This document shows, piece by piece, positions 28,987 through 29,000 of a DNA stretch of 29,000 nucleotides. Origin of the DNA: Chromera velia. Its lineage: Eukaryota > Sar > Chromeraceae. The stretch is from contig JAHBMJ010001213.1 in NCBI GenBank assembly GCA_018398765.1, positions 5,001 through 34,000 on the forward strand. Direction: 5' to 3'. The notes beneath the pieces are model-generated. The model ran no database searches and was not told the DNA's origin. It saw only the letters and a list, made by a program, of their open reading frames with translations. How positions within the stretch are numbered: the stretch's first letter is position 1; each line of letters opens with the position of its first letter. Both the position numbers and the translations under genes were made by a program.

Positions 28987-29000
28987 AGAGGGGACAGAGG

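Noticed and set aside
1-29000. tRNA, rRNA, snRNA genes, CRISPR arrays or telomeric repeats
   Set aside because: I scanned for box-B-like GGTTCGA motifs, rRNA-like blocks, spaced direct repeats and telomere units, and saw none that could be supported. The (CATC)n array is not a known telomere repeat.

Overview
The window looks like nuclear DNA of a repeat-rich eukaryote. Reading frames are broken by short GT-AG introns. Genes are sparse and separated by transposon remains, long palindromes and very long tetranucleotide arrays. There are no operons, Shine-Dalgarno sites or bacterial gene packing. A cluster of TGCATGCA sites, the core recognised by some ApiAP2 factors, lies between two divergent genes. 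With the ankyrin-repeat gene and the repeat style, this makes an alveolate of the chromerid/apicomplexan lineage (for example Chromera) my best guess, but it is only a guess.

Layout. 1-3.2 kb is AT-rich and gene-free. It holds a 952-bp foldback element (618-1569), a near-perfect hairpin (2052-2136) and a 234-bp MITE with an 8-bp target duplication (2785-3018). 3.8-7.26 kb is the clearest genic island: a minus-strand disordered protein with cell-cycle-like motifs (3831-5144) and a plus-strand ankyrin-repeat protein (5864-7257) broken by a 5-bp tandem duplication. The two are transcribed away from a shared, palindrome-rich promoter.

8895-19262 reads as one minus-strand LTR retrotransposon of about 10.4 kb. 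It has two ~805-bp direct LTRs, a polypurine tract beside the left LTR, a possible primer-binding site beside the right LTR, a decayed gag-like region (17972-14672) and no visible pol. It is therefore a gag-only, non-autonomous type. Its non-coding part carries 190-bp tandem repeats and a CATT/CACT array.

19.3-25 kb holds multi-exon minus-strand genes that single-frame ORF calls miss: a MYST acetyltransferase-like C-terminal fragment with an altered active-site motif (exons within 21167-20187), a small two-exon coiled-coil protein (21730-21338) and an unrecognised six-exon gene end (24974-23820) whose splice phases all agree. A (CAGT)n-type array fills 23.05-23.7 kb.

25.2-29 kb holds a ~420-bp foldback, a 1.78-kb element with G-rich inverted ends that encloses a (CATC)n array, and at the right edge the frame-disrupted 3' end of a plus-strand coding sequence.

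All protein-family calls and splice models are by eye and have not been tested by alignment or transcript data.
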